The position numbers and the translations under genes are program-made. From the NCBI GenBank assembly GCA_017979445.1, contig CM030706.1:19981884-20045883 (forward strand): 64,000 nt of DNA, written 5' to 3'. Positions 23,249 through 35,374 of this stretch are shown piece by piece. The first letter of the stretch is position 1. Each line of letters begins with the position of its first letter. The stretch comes from Akebia trifoliata (lineage: Eukaryota > Streptophyta > Magnoliopsida > Ranunculales > Lardizabalaceae). Under the pieces are notes generated by a model, which saw only the letters and a program-made list of their open reading frames with translations, had not been told where the DNA came from and made no database searches.

Positions 23249-25715
23249 TGTAATGACCTGAAATCCTAAAATGTATCTCGAGGAAAGAATTTTAGATCCG
23301 TGCGTTGATTTAAAAGTTATCAAATCCTCGAGTTTCGCGTTAGATATTTTACAATAGGTAAATGACACCTTAGAGACGTAATTTGAGGAAACCGATCATA
23401 TCATTATATTCGTGTCGAAAAATCACCCGAAATATAGTATAAGTTTGTCCAATTCGGCATTTGGGAAAAACAATTCCCAAAATGACAAGTATGTCCCAAC
23501 TTAAGTGATATAAATATCTAAATTCTATTAGAAAAAATCAGATTTTTCTTATTCTCCTCTCTAAACAAATCTCAACCATTTTTCTTCAATATTTGAAACT
23601 CAGATCTACGCCAAACGAGAACGATTCGAACTTATGCGCAAGAAGGAAAGTTGTTCCTCTCGCCGAGGGTTACGCGTGGACGCAAAGAAATCCGATTTTC
23701 GCCGGAAGAAAATTTTAGAGATTGGCCGGAGGCTATTTTAAAGTTCGTTCAACCGTTGAAATAGCTTGAAGTAGGTTGCCTTCCCTTCTACCTTCTAGTT
23801 ATGCGATAATTTCATAGAAAATCCATATGATTGGTTTTAGTTCATTTGATGTAATATAAGCATTTCATAGTTAATATGATATTTGGATCGAGTTTGGTCG
23901 AGTTTCGACGAAAAATCAGCAATTCGGAAAAGTATCCGAATGTTGAGTTTGGTTCTAATTTATTTTGTGTTGCTTCCATATAGTATGTATACCCATTTCC
24001 TACATTTATTTCATTAAAAACAATTACGTATTACTTTAAGTTCTTTAATAAATAAATAAATAGTTCATTTTCAATTTCGACTTTGAAAAAAATTATTTTT
24101 CAACACTTAGTTAAATTTTCATAGATTTTCAGCTTATGATTTTATCTTTGTTTTCGAGTCTTTCTACTCAACCAAAACCATCGAATGGAATTGGTTGATG
24201 CTCTATGGATTTCGAATTTCTTTAAAAGTAAAATTACTTTGATAGATATGTAGGAAATTAGATGATAGATTGATCGATTTAATCGATGGATGGATAGAGA
24301 GAACGTATGTTCTCGACTGATTGATGGGACAGTGCCTCCAGTTCTACGTAGTGGCCATGCCACGTAAAACGTGATAGATAGATAGAGGGATGAAATGGTT
24401 GATGGATGGATATGACAGATAACTGTCACTGGAGGGCACTACCAGATTTTGTTTGTATTTTCGATTAAAAAGAAATGATATATTATATACAAAATAAATT
24501 ATTTTGTTTACCAGTAAAGGTTTGTAGAAAACCCATAAAGAGTGACGCGTTGCTGTGTATCCGGAAGCGACGAGTCAATCTAGGATAACACTAGATGTCA
24601 TATGCTCTTCGGTAGTATGGGATACCTTAGAGCATATTACAGCTTATGAAATCTGGGAATTTCTCCTACTTATTTTCTGGGGAACGTTGTGTGTAAAGGC
24701 GGTCTCTGTATAGTGTAGAGCTAGGCGGGGTTCACATGCATTGCCTCTTGATAGGCTTCGACGCGAGGGGTCTCCTAGGCTAGTTAGTGATCACTATTAG
24801 TCTGTAGTCGTCAAACGGTCGACCTAACCGTTAGTTGAACTCAGTATTGGGTTCATGGTCAACGGCCAGTCTGAGCTGGATAAATGGTCATCCAACCGTG
24901 GTATGCTAGACCGGCCACAAAATCAGATTATAACGATGGGATTCCACATCGGAGGTTAAGTTTGGAATATCGTATTGCCATAGCCGAGGCGGTTATATCG
25001 GCGTGTTCCTCTGCTCTCTTATCGATTACACCGCCGTATTTTTATTATGTATCTTTTTCTTATTTTGTAATGATTGATAGATGTTTTCATTTAAAAGATG
25101 CATATGTTACTTTAAATGATAGAAATGATAGGTTGAAATTATTTAACTGTTTATTGAATATGCTTAGACATTTATCGTATGTTACATTATGAGAAAAACT
25201 TACATTATTTAACTGTTCAACTGATTACTCGTGCATGTATGACTCGTTGTTAGAACGGCGTTCATTCTGCTGAGTAACATTCCCCTGTTACTCACCCTAT
25301 CCTTTCCCTTTCAGATTATTCAACTTTTGAAGAACCGTTCTTTGAGGAGTCTTTTGAGGAGGTCCTTGAGGAGGATCAGATTGATGTCTTGCCGCCGCCA
25401 TGTCTTTGAGGACTAGTAGAGGATCTTAGCGGTTTTTGGTTGTAGATAAGAAACAATGGTAGTTTAGAAATTTTTGTAACCTGATGAATTATGAGATTAA
25501 AGATCTTGACTTATATCAGTGTTTGTCGATTTCTTCTGTTTACTCTAGACTCTCGTATAGATGTTAGTTAAATGTTTATTCCGCTGCGTATATTTTCTTT
25601 TCATAAGTATTATTATTTATGAATGTTCTGTCAGATTGTGTGATTGATTACCTCACACCTCGAGATTCTAACCGATGAATCATAGGGATTCGTGTTGGGA
25701 TTTTGGGGCGTGACA
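23249..25715 (+). repeat. 5' LTR of Gypsy-A
   Basis: Starts TGTAATGACCTGAAATCC and ends TTTTGGGGCGTGACA, 2467 bp. It is nearly identical to 32892-35363 and matches the inverted solo LTR 14882-17424. Internal open frames such as 24142-24429 and 24884-25192 recur in the 3' LTR and have no family match. Confidence 0.95.
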
Positions 25716-25718
25716 GCG

Positions 25719-25730
25719 TGGTATCAGAGC
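25719..25730 (+). other. Primer-binding site (initiator Met tRNA)
   Basis: TGGTATCAGAGC lies three bases after the 5' LTR. This is the standard complement of the 3' end of plant initiator methionine tRNA and primes minus-strand DNA synthesis. Confidence 0.95.
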
Positions 25731-26817
25731 TCAATATTAGTTCCGGATGGGACGAGAGCTCTTCTGTGTCTAGAAGTCTGTTAGAGTCTAGATTGGAGAT
25801 AAGATTAGGAATAATAGGAAATTCCTTAAGGATATGAATGTATGAGACAATAGTTATTTGATGAATTAATGGACTAAGTAGTATTAAATGGAATGTTTGA
25901 ATGAAAAATGTTTGATGTGTAACTAGTACTCTGCCTAAAGTTTGATGAAATGTCTTTTGGATTTGGAGAAATTATAAAGATTGTTCAATTTGCAGATTTG
26001 ATTAGATGGCAGGCAGAGGTAGGCCAAGCAAGAGGTCCCAACCCACAGATGCAGGGACATCTGAGGCTAGACAACCAACAGAAATTGAATTGATGATGCA
26101 AGCCATAACGACGATGTCTCAGAACCAGGAAAGAATATAAGAAAGGCAGATGAAAATGATAGAAGATCAGGCAGTCTTGATGAGACAGTTGACTGGGATG
26201 ATAGGGGGCCAGAACCAGTCAGGTGCACATATACCTGAGGTTGCTCCGGAGCACACCCCTGACTCCACACCTGATCAGGGTATACCCCCACCTCCACCAG
26301 CACAGGTGCCGAGACATGTGCAGTTGGTGCGACCACCATATCAGGGTCTTGCGGGTGCTCTTTTGAGAGAGTATAGGAGTATGAGGCCACCCAGCTTTGA
26401 TGGAGTTGCGGACCCCGTAATGGCGGAAGAATGGTTGGAGGAGTCTGATAAATACTTATGCACTATGGAGTGTTCAGACACTCAGAAGGTTCTATGTGCC
26501 TCTTTTATGCTTCAGAGGGGTGCAGCACATTGGTGGACTTCGATGAAAGACAACCAACCAGAGATTCAGAACAAATGGACGATCTTTCAAAAAGTGTTCT
26601 TAGAGAAGTATGTTCCCGCTAGCTCCTGGGACAGAAAGAGGATGGAGTTTGATAGGTTGGCACAGGGTAACATGTCCGTGGACCAGTATGAGTCCCGCTT
26701 TACCCAATTGGCTCGTTATGCTCCCGAGTTGATTTCCACCAACCAGATGAAAGCAGAGAAGTTTGTTAGAGGGTTGAAAGTCACTTTCAGGAGTAGGATG
26801 GCAGCCTTCGAGGTTAC

Positions 26818-28945
26818 TGTAGACACCCCAATTTGCACGAACCCATAGGAAAATCCAAATTTTCTCGAATTAATTTCGATTTAGAACTCAAGTTCTTCGA
26901 CAGACCCACATTGCTAGTTTGCATCATTTTCATGCATACATGCATCATCTCATATCATCGCATGCCCATACCTTGTCCCTAATCCACCTAAACCTATGCC
27001 CATCACCCAAACCCAAATCCAATTCCATATCCCAAACCCAAATCCAAGTCCATGTCCTAACCCAAAACCAAGTCCATCCTAAGCCTAAACCTAATTCCAT
27101 ATCCCAAACCCAAATCCAAGTCCATGTCCTAACCCAAAACCAAGTCCATCCTAAGCCCAAACCTAAGTCCACATCCTTAACCCAAAACCAAGTCCATATC
27201 CAAACCCAACACCAAGTCCATACCCAAGCCCAACACCAAGTCCATTCTCTCACCCCTTCACAAGATGACACATGTTGATACCTCATAAGCCTCCAACACC
27301 CAATGCATCATCTAATTGGAGAGTCAACCTTTCTTTTGTGAAAACTCAAGAATGCCCTTCTCAAAAAGTTTAGTCCAACCAAAAAGGTTAGTTGGTCTTT
27401 GGTAATAATCTATAAAGGTGAGAGAACTTCCCATTATGCCCTCAAAAGGTGGGAATCTTCAAGTACATACATGGAGTCCTCCCATTGGTCCATTTCAAAA
27501 ATATACTTCTACCCTTGCTTTATGAGTTATTTACAAATGAACCAAAGTCTACTTTTCACCTACCACTTCACCTTTACACATGTCATCCTCCTATTCACCC
27601 TCCCAAATGTGTTTTTCTTTTCCTATTGGTCCATTTCAAAACTACACTTCCACCATTGCTTTATGAGTTATTTACAAATAAACCAAGATCTACTTTTTAC
27701 CTACCACTCCACCTTTACACATGTCACTCCCCCATTCATCCTCCCAAAAGTACCTTTGTTCTCTCACCTCTATTTACCAAAAAACCAATGATCAAAGCAT
27801 GCTTTTAGGGTTTCTTCACAAATGTCATCTTTACCCTCATACAAATGAAAAATCCAAAAAGAAATAACCTAAATCTCATGTCCATGTTCTTTATTTTTAG
27901 GGTTGGACCACTTTATCCCCAAAAGTTCTCCAAAAACTCTATAAATACCCTCATTTCCTATGAACAAGGCATGCTCTCAAGCCCCCATCTCTCAACCTAA
28001 AACTCTACCAAATTCTCTACTCATCTCTCATCTCTCAACCCTTATCTCTCAACCCTCAACTACATCTTTCAAGTCCTAAGTCCATTACTCAAGTTCAAGA
28101 TTCATTCAAGACTTCCAAGGGGACAAGGTGGGATAATAGTTATTTATTTGTTTTTGTTTCTATTTTGCATCTTCTTCTTCTATCCCTCTCTTTTTATTTT
28201 TAGAAGCCTTTAAGATGTAATGGAGAACCATCCTTCATCCCGAGTAGATTGAACCTCAACCTTGGGCATGGAATGCTTGAGGCGGTTTGGTCGAAAGGAT
28301 GGAGGTTGAAGCTTTTTTTTAACCCATTCTCATATCATGCATCATAATGTACACTATGCACACACATCACACATGTTGGCTATGATGAAGAAATGTGTAA
28401 CTCTCTTGATGGGGTTAAAACACTAAGTTTCTAGGTAAACATGCATGTATTAAGGTTATGGATCTAAGGGTATTCCATCCATGGAATTTCTCTAAAATCC
28501 CAAACCAACATCTCAACTCATGCAAAAGTGTGTTGACACCATAGAATGTCTTCTTCCATAAGATATTTCTTATGTCAACACCAACATCAAATCCTCTTCT
28601 AATGAGGTACATACACACTATGAGCACCCACCCACTTCATGCATCTCATGCATTCTACTTGTTTATTTAATTTTTTTCCAAAAAATGGCCAAATCTAAAG
28701 GTAACCACCTTAAGTGGAGAGAATGGGGTGCTTAATACCTTCCCCATTCTCTAACCGAATCCCCTTACTTAGATTTTAGGTAGACCATACCTTTTCCATG
28801 ATTGAGAGTCACTACAATGCCATAAAAAATGGTTTTCAAAAAAAAAATTGATTCGGGTGCCCATTCACACCCATTTATAAAAAAGAATGGTGGCGACTCC
28901 AAACAATGTAGTATTGAAGTTCATGGCGAATATTTCATGTCTACA
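26818..28945 (+). mobile_element. Solo LTR of the Gypsy-B family, in Gypsy-A gag
   Basis: TGTAGACACCCCAATTTGC to ATTTCATGTCTACA, 2128 bp, with GTTAC on both sides (26813-26817 and 28946-28950). It retains the TATA box CTATAAATACCC near 27940, the tandem duplication of about 150 bp (27470-27800), and the GGTGGCGACTCC motif near its end. A 72-bp direct duplication lies at 27021-27164. It is therefore younger than Gypsy-A and derived from the family at 43-59 kb. Confidence 0.95.
27021..27164. repeat. 72-bp tandem duplication inside the solo LTR
   Basis: A 72-base unit starting AATTCCATATCCCAAACCCA and ending AAGCCTAAACCT is present twice with almost no change. The surroundings (26990-27250) are built from shorter CCAAGTCCA-type repeats. 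Open frames across it on both strands are repeat readouts. Confidence 0.9.
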
Positions 28946-29420
28946 GTTACTAGCTACTCCGAAGTGGTCACAAGAGCCCAAAGGCTAGAGCGGGCAGATG
29001 AGGTCATTCACGAGCAGAGTGTTGGGATGAGGACAGTACCCCCACCAGCCAAGAGACAGATGATTTACAGGCCCAGTAGTTCAGGGCAGCAGTGGACCAG
29101 CCAACCACATGGTCAGAGCAGTTTCCGACCCCCAGTATCTACAGGCCAGTTTCCACAGAGGACAGTAGCACCAGTGCAGGGCAGGGGTCAGGTTACTCGT
29201 TCGTAGAGTCAGATGACTAAAGGCCAGGGACAGACTTCGAGGCCTCAGGTTCAGACTGCTAGACCTCCACTACAGTCGCAGAGGGCACCTACGGGTCAGG
29301 CCAGTAGAGAGCCGATTAGATGTTATGAGTGTGGAGAGTTGGGACATCTGAGGAGACAGTGCCCCAAAATCCCCCAGCAGACCCGTGATTCGATGACTCA
29401 GGCTAGGGTCTATGCTATGA

Positions 29421-29782
29421 CGCAAGCTGACGCTACAGCTTCAGAGGATGTGGTGGAAGGTATAATTATGTTATATAACTGTTTAGCACATGTATTGATG
29501 GATTCAGGTTCCACACATTCATTTGTATCTTCTAGCATGGTAGAAAAGTTAGAACTTTCTACAACAGACACCAATAGGACACTTTCGTTGATGACTCCCC
29601 TAGGAAACAAAACAATGCCACATTGAGTGTGTAACTCGTGCATTCTCAAGATAGGAGATAGTTCATTTGAACTGAACTTGATAGTCTTAGAACTTCAAGA
29701 TTTCGACATCATCTTAGGCATGGACTAGTTAGCTGCATACCATGCGGTTATAGATTGTTATGCCAAGACAGTTAAGTTTGGT
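29421..29782 (+). pseudogene. Gypsy-A aspartic protease, with two stops
   Basis: CLAHVLMDSGSTHSFVSSSM carries the catalytic Asp-Ser-Gly and is preceded by a long spacer after the CCHC knuckle. A TGA stop lies at 29624-29626, then the same frame continues with CILKIGDSSFELNLIVLE and DFDIILGMD, followed by TAG (29726-29728) where the family has Trp (ILGMDWL). It matures the gag-pol polyprotein in working elements. Both stops are in frame, not frameshifts. Confidence 0.9.
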
Positions 29783-30706
29783 GTGCCGGGACAGCCAGAG
29801 TTCAAATTCAAGTTTAAGGGAATTCGGAATCGTGTAATCCGAGTGATAGAACCATCTAGGAATGGGACTGATTGGGATAGTTTGTATAGCATGAATACTA
29901 CCGTTAGTGAGATGAATGAAGAGTTACTAAAGGTGGAAGCAATACGAATAGTATGCGACTATTCCGATGTCTTTCCTGCAGAGTTACCTGGGTTACCCCC
30001 AATCAGGAAGATTGACTTCTCAATCGAACGGATTCCAAGAACTAGACCCATATCGATTCCACCTTATCGAATGGCCCCAACAGAAATGAAGGAGCTAAAA
30101 AGTCAATTGGAAGAGTTGACAGGTTTGGGTTTCATTCGTCCAAGCAGCTCGCCTTGGGGTGCTCCAGTTTTGTTCGTAAAGAAGAAGGATGGGTCAATGA
30201 GATTATGCATTGACTATCGAAAACTGAACCAAGTGACGATAAAGAACAAGTATCCACTCCCCAGGATTGATGATCTGTTTGATCAACTAAGAGGTGCCAA
30301 GTACTTCTCAAAAATTGATCTAAGATCGGGATACCACCAGTTGAGGATCAAAGAGGAGGATGTTTCGAAGACAGCATTCCGAACTCGGTTAGGGCACTTT
30401 GAGTACCTAGTAATGCCGTTCGGTTTGACTAATGCACCTGCGGTGTTTATGGATCTCATGCAGCGAGTGTTTTGGGATTTCTTGAATGTCTTCATTATCG
30501 TCTTCATTGACGATATCTTGATCTATTCGAAGACGGAATTTAAGCATGAGGATCATTTGAATGTCACACTTCACAGATTACGCCAGGAAAAGTTGTATGC
30601 TAAATTCTCCAAGTGCGAATTCTGGTTAGATGAAGTGAAGTTCTTGGGTCATGTGGTTTCCAAGAATGGGATATCGGTGGACCCGTCGAGGTCGAAGCGG
30701 TTATGA
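29783..30706 (+). pseudogene. Gypsy-A reverse transcriptase, open fragment
   Basis: The open 307-codon frame contains, in order, [124 protein letters not shown] (catalytic Asp pair) and [17 protein letters not shown]. This is a full palm and fingers set for a Ty3/gypsy polymerase. The frame ends with two nearby single-base shifts at about 30690-30715, where VDPS should continue into the connection to RNase H. Confidence 0.95.
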
Positions 30707-31433
30707 ACTGGCAGGACCTACTACAGTTACTGAGATCAGGAGTTTTCTTGGACTTGCGGGATACTACCGTAGGTTTGTAGAAGGCTTCTTGAAGATAGCT
30801 TCGTCATTAACGAAGTTAACTCAGAAAGGGGTCAAGTTTGAATGGACCGATAGTTGCGAAACAGCATTCCAGGAGTTGAAGACTCGACTAACCACGGCAC
30901 CCGTTTTGATAGTCCCTAAGCCAGGAGAGAAATATATCATTTATGCTGATGCTTCTCATACGGGACTTGGGTGTGTATTAATGCAGGTTGGTCAGGTAAT
31001 TGCTTACGCATCAAGACAGTTGAAGATCCACGAGAAGAACTATCCGACCCATGATTTAGAGTTGGTGGCTATAGTGCACACACTCAAGGTTTGGAGACAC
31101 TATTTGTATGGGGAGACCTTTGAAGTGTATTCAGATCACAAGAGTCTCAAGTATTTATTCTCGCAGAAGGAATTAAATATGAGGCAGAGGCGATGGATGG
31201 AGTACCTGAAAGACTATGACTTTACATTGCATTACCATCCTGGTAAGGCTAATGTAGTAGCAGATGCGTTGAGTCGTAAGAAAGATGGGGTGTTTGCTCA
31301 CATAAGGATTGAGGAATGGAAAATGCTAGAAACTGCAACCGCTTACGCATTCAACATTCCCTCAGAAATAGATGAGCAGAAATCCTATGTGGCTCACATG
31401 AGAGTACACCCCCCAGATTGTTGGGGTTATTGA
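30707..31433 (+). pseudogene. Gypsy-A RNase H, open fragment
   Basis: Continues from reverse transcriptase in another frame: [20 protein letters not shown], then [20 protein letters not shown] (first Asp), [36 protein letters not shown] (Glu), [11 protein letters not shown] (second Asp), [20 protein letters not shown] and [11 protein letters not shown] (last Asp). All four acidic active-site positions are present. The frame closes at 31433 just before the integrase zinc-binding region. Confidence 0.95.
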
Positions 31434-32845
31434 AGCGCAAAAGATTGATACGGAATTGGAAGGGTACCAGGAGAAAGCAGAGGACTTTGGTGAGCAGAGT
31501 TGGAGAATTCATGATGATGGTAGTATACGGTTCAAGAGTAGACTTTGGGTTCCTCGTGACGTTTTATTGAGAATGACATAATGGATGAAGCCCATAAGTC
31601 GCATTTTTCTATTCATCCAGGGAGTACCAAGATGTATCAGGACATGAAAAGAAATTTTTGGTGGCCAGGAATGAAAAAAGCACATTGCCCAGTATGTGAG
31701 TCGTTGTATGATATGTCAGCAAGTAAAGGCTGAACATAAAGACCTGCAGGGTTATTGCAACCACTTCCTATTCCAGAATGGAAATGGGAGCACGTGACTA
31801 TGGATTTTGTTAGTGGGTTGCCGAAGGCCAGTGATGGATTGATTGATGTGTATGGGTGGTGGTAGATAGACTTACTAAGTCTGCTCATTTTCTACCTATC
31901 AAGATGACTTACACTGTGGATAAGCTGAGCAGGATTTATGTATCAGAGATTGTGAAGTTACATGGAGTCCCAGTTTCTATTGTATCTGATAGGGATCCAC
32001 GTTTTACATCTCAATTCTGGCAGAGTTTTCAAGTTGCATTTGGTACGAAGTTGAAGATGAGTATAGCATTCCACCCACAGACTGATGGGCAGTCAGAACG
32101 TGTTATTCAGATATTGGAAGACATGTTGAGGGCTTGTGTACTAGATTTTGGAGGTAACTGGAAGAATCACTTGGCAATAGCTGAATTTGCCTATAACAAT
32201 AGTTACCAATCTAGTATAGGCATGGCACCGTTTGAAGCGTTATATGGCAGACCATGCAGATCGCCGAATTGTTGGGCAGAAGTCGGAGATAGTATTCTGT
32301 TGGGACCCGACATCGTCTTGGAGACTACTGAGAAGATTAAGACAGTTCGAGAAAGGTTGCGAGTAGCACAGAGCAGGCAGAAAAGTTATGCAGATCATCG
32401 TCGACGACCATTAGAGTTTGTAATCGGTGATTTTGTATTCTTGAAGGTTTCTCCTAGAAGAGGAATCAGTAGGTTTGGGATTAAGGGTAAACTAAAGTCG
32501 AGGTATGTAGGACCGTTTGAGATCATAGACAGAGTTGGCACGGTTGCATACAAGTTGGCTTTACCTGCTCAGTTAGAAAGGGTTCATAACGTATTTCATA
32601 TATCGATGTTGAGAAAGTATGAACCAGACCCATCCCACGTTATTGACTGGCAGTCCTTGAATCTAGAGGAAGACATATCGTATGAAGAGGGGCCAGTGCA
32701 GATTCTTTACCGTAAAGAGAAAATGTTGAGGTCACGAGCTATTCCGTTGGTTAAGGTGCTTTGGAGACATCATAATGTCAAGGAAGCAACTTGGGAGAAA
32801 GAAACGGAGATGCGTGCTCAATTTCCAGAATTATTCTTCGATTGA
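31434..32845 (+). pseudogene. Gypsy-A integrase with C-terminal chromodomain
   Basis: The first part is broken by small shifts but shows [28 protein letters not shown] and [12 protein letters not shown] (HHCC zinc-binding module), then MDFVSGLPK (first Asp). From 31856 it is open to the stop at 32845: [28 protein letters not shown] (second Asp), HPQTDGQSERVIQ (Glu), a GPF-type linker with VGPFEIIDRVGTVAYKLALP, LRKYEPDPSHVIDW, and a chromodomain ending VKVLWRHHNVKEATWEKETE. Chromodomains of this group are thought to steer insertion to heterochromatin. Confidence 0.95.
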
Positions 32846-32878
32846 GGTATGTTTAATTTCGAGGACGAAATTCTTATT

Positions 32879-32891
32879 AAGGGGAGGAAGA
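32879..32891 (+). other. Polypurine tract of Gypsy-A
   Basis: AAGGGGAGGAAGA directly precedes the TG of the 3' LTR and is the expected primer for plus-strand DNA synthesis. Confidence 0.9.
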
Positions 32892-35363
32892 TGTAATGAC
32901 CTGAAATCCTAAAATGTATCTCGAGGAAAGAATTTTAGATCCGTGCGTTGATTTAAAAGTTATCAAATCCTCGAGTTTCGCATTAGATATTTTACAATAG
33001 GTAAATGACATCTTAGAGACGTAATTTGAGGAAACCGATCATATCATTAGATTCGTGTCAAAAAATCACCTGAAATATAGTATAAGTTTGTCCAATTCGG
33101 CATTTGGGAAAAACAATTCCCAAAATGATAAGTATGTCCCAACTTAAGTGATATAAATATCTAAATTCTATTAGAAAAAATCAGATTTTTCTTATTCTCC
33201 TCTCTAAACAAATCTCAACCATTTTTCTTCAATATTTGAAACTCAGATCTACGCCAAACGAGAACGATCCGAACTTAGGCGCAAGAAGGAAAGTTGTTCC
33301 TCTCGCCGAGGGTTACGCGTGGACATAAAGAAATCCGATTTTCGTCGGAAGAAAATTTTGGAGATTGGCCGGAGGCGATTTTAAAGTTCGTTCAACCGTT
33401 GAAAATAGCTTGAAGTAGGTTGCCTTCCCTTCTACCTTCTAGTTATGCGATAATTTCATAGAAAATCCATATGATTGGTTTTAGTTCATTTGATGTAATA
33501 TAAGTATTTCATAGTTAATATGATATTTGGATCGAGTTTGGTCGAGTTTCGACGAAAAATCAGCATTCGGAAAAGTATCCGAATGTTGAGTTTGGGTTCT
33601 AATTTGTTTTGTGTTGCTTCCATATAGTATGTATACCCATTTCCTACATTTATTTCATTAAAAATAATTACGTATTACTTTAAGTTCTTTAATAAATAAA
33701 TAAATAGTTCATTTTCAATTTCGACTTTGAAAAATTATTTTTTAACACTTAGTTAAATTTGCCTAGATTTCCAGCTTTTATGTCTTATGGTTTTATCTTC
33801 GTTTTCGAGTCTTTCTATTCAACCAAAACCATCGAATGGAATTGGTTGATGCTCTATGGATTTCGAATTTCTTTTTAAAGTTAAAATTACTTTGATATAT
33901 ATGTAGGAAATTAGATGATAGATTGATCGATTTAATTGATGGATGGATAGAGAGAACGTATGTTCTCGACTGATTGATGGGACAGTGCCCCAGTTCTACG
34001 TAGTGAGTGGCCATGCCACGTAAAACGTGATAGATAGATAGAGGGATGAGATGGTTGATGGATGGATATGCAGATAACTGTCACTGGAGGGCACTACCAG
34101 ATTTTGTTTGTATTTTCAATTAAAAGAAATGATATATTATATACAAAATAAATTATTTTGTTTACCAGTAAAGGTTTGTAGAAAACCCGTAAAGAGTGAC
34201 GCGTTGCTGTGTATCCGAAGCGCGAGTCAATCTAGGATAACACTAGATGTCATATGCTCTTCGATAGTATGGGATACCTTAGAGCATATTACAGCTTATG
34301 AAATCTGGGAATTTCTCCTACTTATTTTCTGGGGAACGTTGTGTGTAAAGGCGGTCTCTGTATAGTGTAGAGCTAGGCGGGGTTCACATGCATTACCTCT
34401 TGATAGGCTTCGACGCGAGGGGTCTCCTGGGCTAGTTAGTGATCACTATTAGTCTGTAGTCGTCAAACGGTCGACCTCACCGTTAGTTGAACTCAGTATT
34501 GGGTTCTTGGTCAACGGCCAGTCTGAGCCGGATAAATGGTCATCCAACCGTGGTATGCTAGACCGGCCACAAAATCAGATTATAACGATGGGATTCCACA
34601 TCGGAGGTTAAGTTTGGAATATCGTATTGCCATAGCCGAGGCGGTTATATCGGCATGTTCCTCTGCTCTTTTATCGATTACACCGCCGTGTTTTTATTAT
34701 GTATCTTTTTCTTATTTTGTAATGATTGATAGATGTTTTTCATTTAAAAGATGCATATGTTACTTTAAATGATAGAAATGATAGGTTGAAATTATTTAAC
34801 TGTTTATTGAATATGCTTAGACATTATCGTATGTTACATTATGAAAAACTTACATTATTTAACTGTTCAACTGATTACTCGTGCATGTATGACTCGTTGT
34901 TAGAACGACGTTCATCCTGCTGAGTAACATTCCCCTGTTACTCACCCTATCCTTCCCCTTTCAGATTATTCAACTTTTGAAGAACCGTTCTTTGAGGAGT
35001 CTTTTGAGGAGGTCCTTGAGGAGGATTAGATTGATGTCTTGCCGCCGCCATGTCTTTGTGGACTAGTAGAGGATCTTAGCGGTTTTTGGTTGTAGATAAG
35101 AAACATGGTAGTTTGAAATTTTTTTAACCTGATGAATTATGAGATTAAAGATCTTGACTTATATCAGTGTTTGTCGATTTCTTCTGTTTACTCTAGACTC
35201 TCGTATAGATGTTAGTTAAATGTTTATTCCGCTGCGTATATTTTCTTTTCATAAGTATTATTATTTATGAATGTTCTGTCAGATTGTGTGATTGATTACC
35301 TCACACCTCGAGATTCTAACCGATGAATCATAGGGATTCGTGTTGGGATTTCGGGGCGTGACA
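32892..35363 (+). repeat. 3' LTR of Gypsy-A
   Basis: TGTAATGACC to TTTCGGGGCGTGACA, 2472 bp, followed by the TGTGG target duplication. Differences from the 5' LTR are scattered single changes (for example TCGCGTTAG versus TCGCATTAG) and small indels. Confidence 0.95.
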
Positions 35364-35374
35364 TGTGGTCCGTT

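Larger units (their letters stand above)
26006..29420 (+). pseudogene. Gypsy-A gag, interrupted by a solo LTR
   Basis: The ATG at 26006 starts MAGRGRPSKRSQP. Codon 45 is TAA (26138-26140), where related proteins would have a Gln codon. The gag core follows: RPPSFDGVADPVMAEEWLEE, AAHWWTSMK, WTIFQKVFLEKYVP and FDRLAQGNMSVDQYESRF. At 26817 a 2128-bp solo LTR begins; gag resumes at 28951 in the same frame with SYSEVVTRAQRLERADEV. A TAG stop lies at 29204-29206. The knuckle CYECGELGHLRRQC (CCHC) at about 29322-29363 is intact. Without the LTR and the stops this would be one open frame running into pol. Confidence 0.9.
23249..35363 (+). mobile_element. Gypsy-A: Tekay/Del-type chromovirus LTR retrotransposon, 12.1 kb
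   Basis: Complete structure: TGTGG target duplication (23244-23248 and 35364-35368), 5' LTR, methionine-tRNA primer-binding site, gag-pol, polypurine tract and 3' LTR. The domain order is gag, protease, reverse transcriptase, RNase H, integrase, chromodomain. The C-terminal SYEEGPVQIL...VKVLWRHH...EATWE pattern and the 2.5-kb LTRs fit the Tekay/Del clade. The LTRs differ by a few percent by eye, so the insertion is fairly recent. Gag is split by a solo LTR and the polyprotein has several stops and frameshifts, so this copy is not autonomous. Confidence 0.95.

Noticed and set aside
24142..24429. Minus-strand open frame repeated at 16165-16377 and 33793-34014
   Set aside because: It is a chance frame within each copy of the Gypsy-A LTR.
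26919..27286. Opposed long open frames rich in Gln, Thr and Trp
   Set aside because: They are readouts of the CCAAGTCCA and 72-bp repeats inside a solo LTR.
27399..27808. Overlapping open frames of about 120-130 codons, repeated at 11630-12029 and 44227-44626
   Set aside because: They recur at the same place in every LTR of the Gypsy-B family and consist of a duplicated non-coding block near the TATA box.
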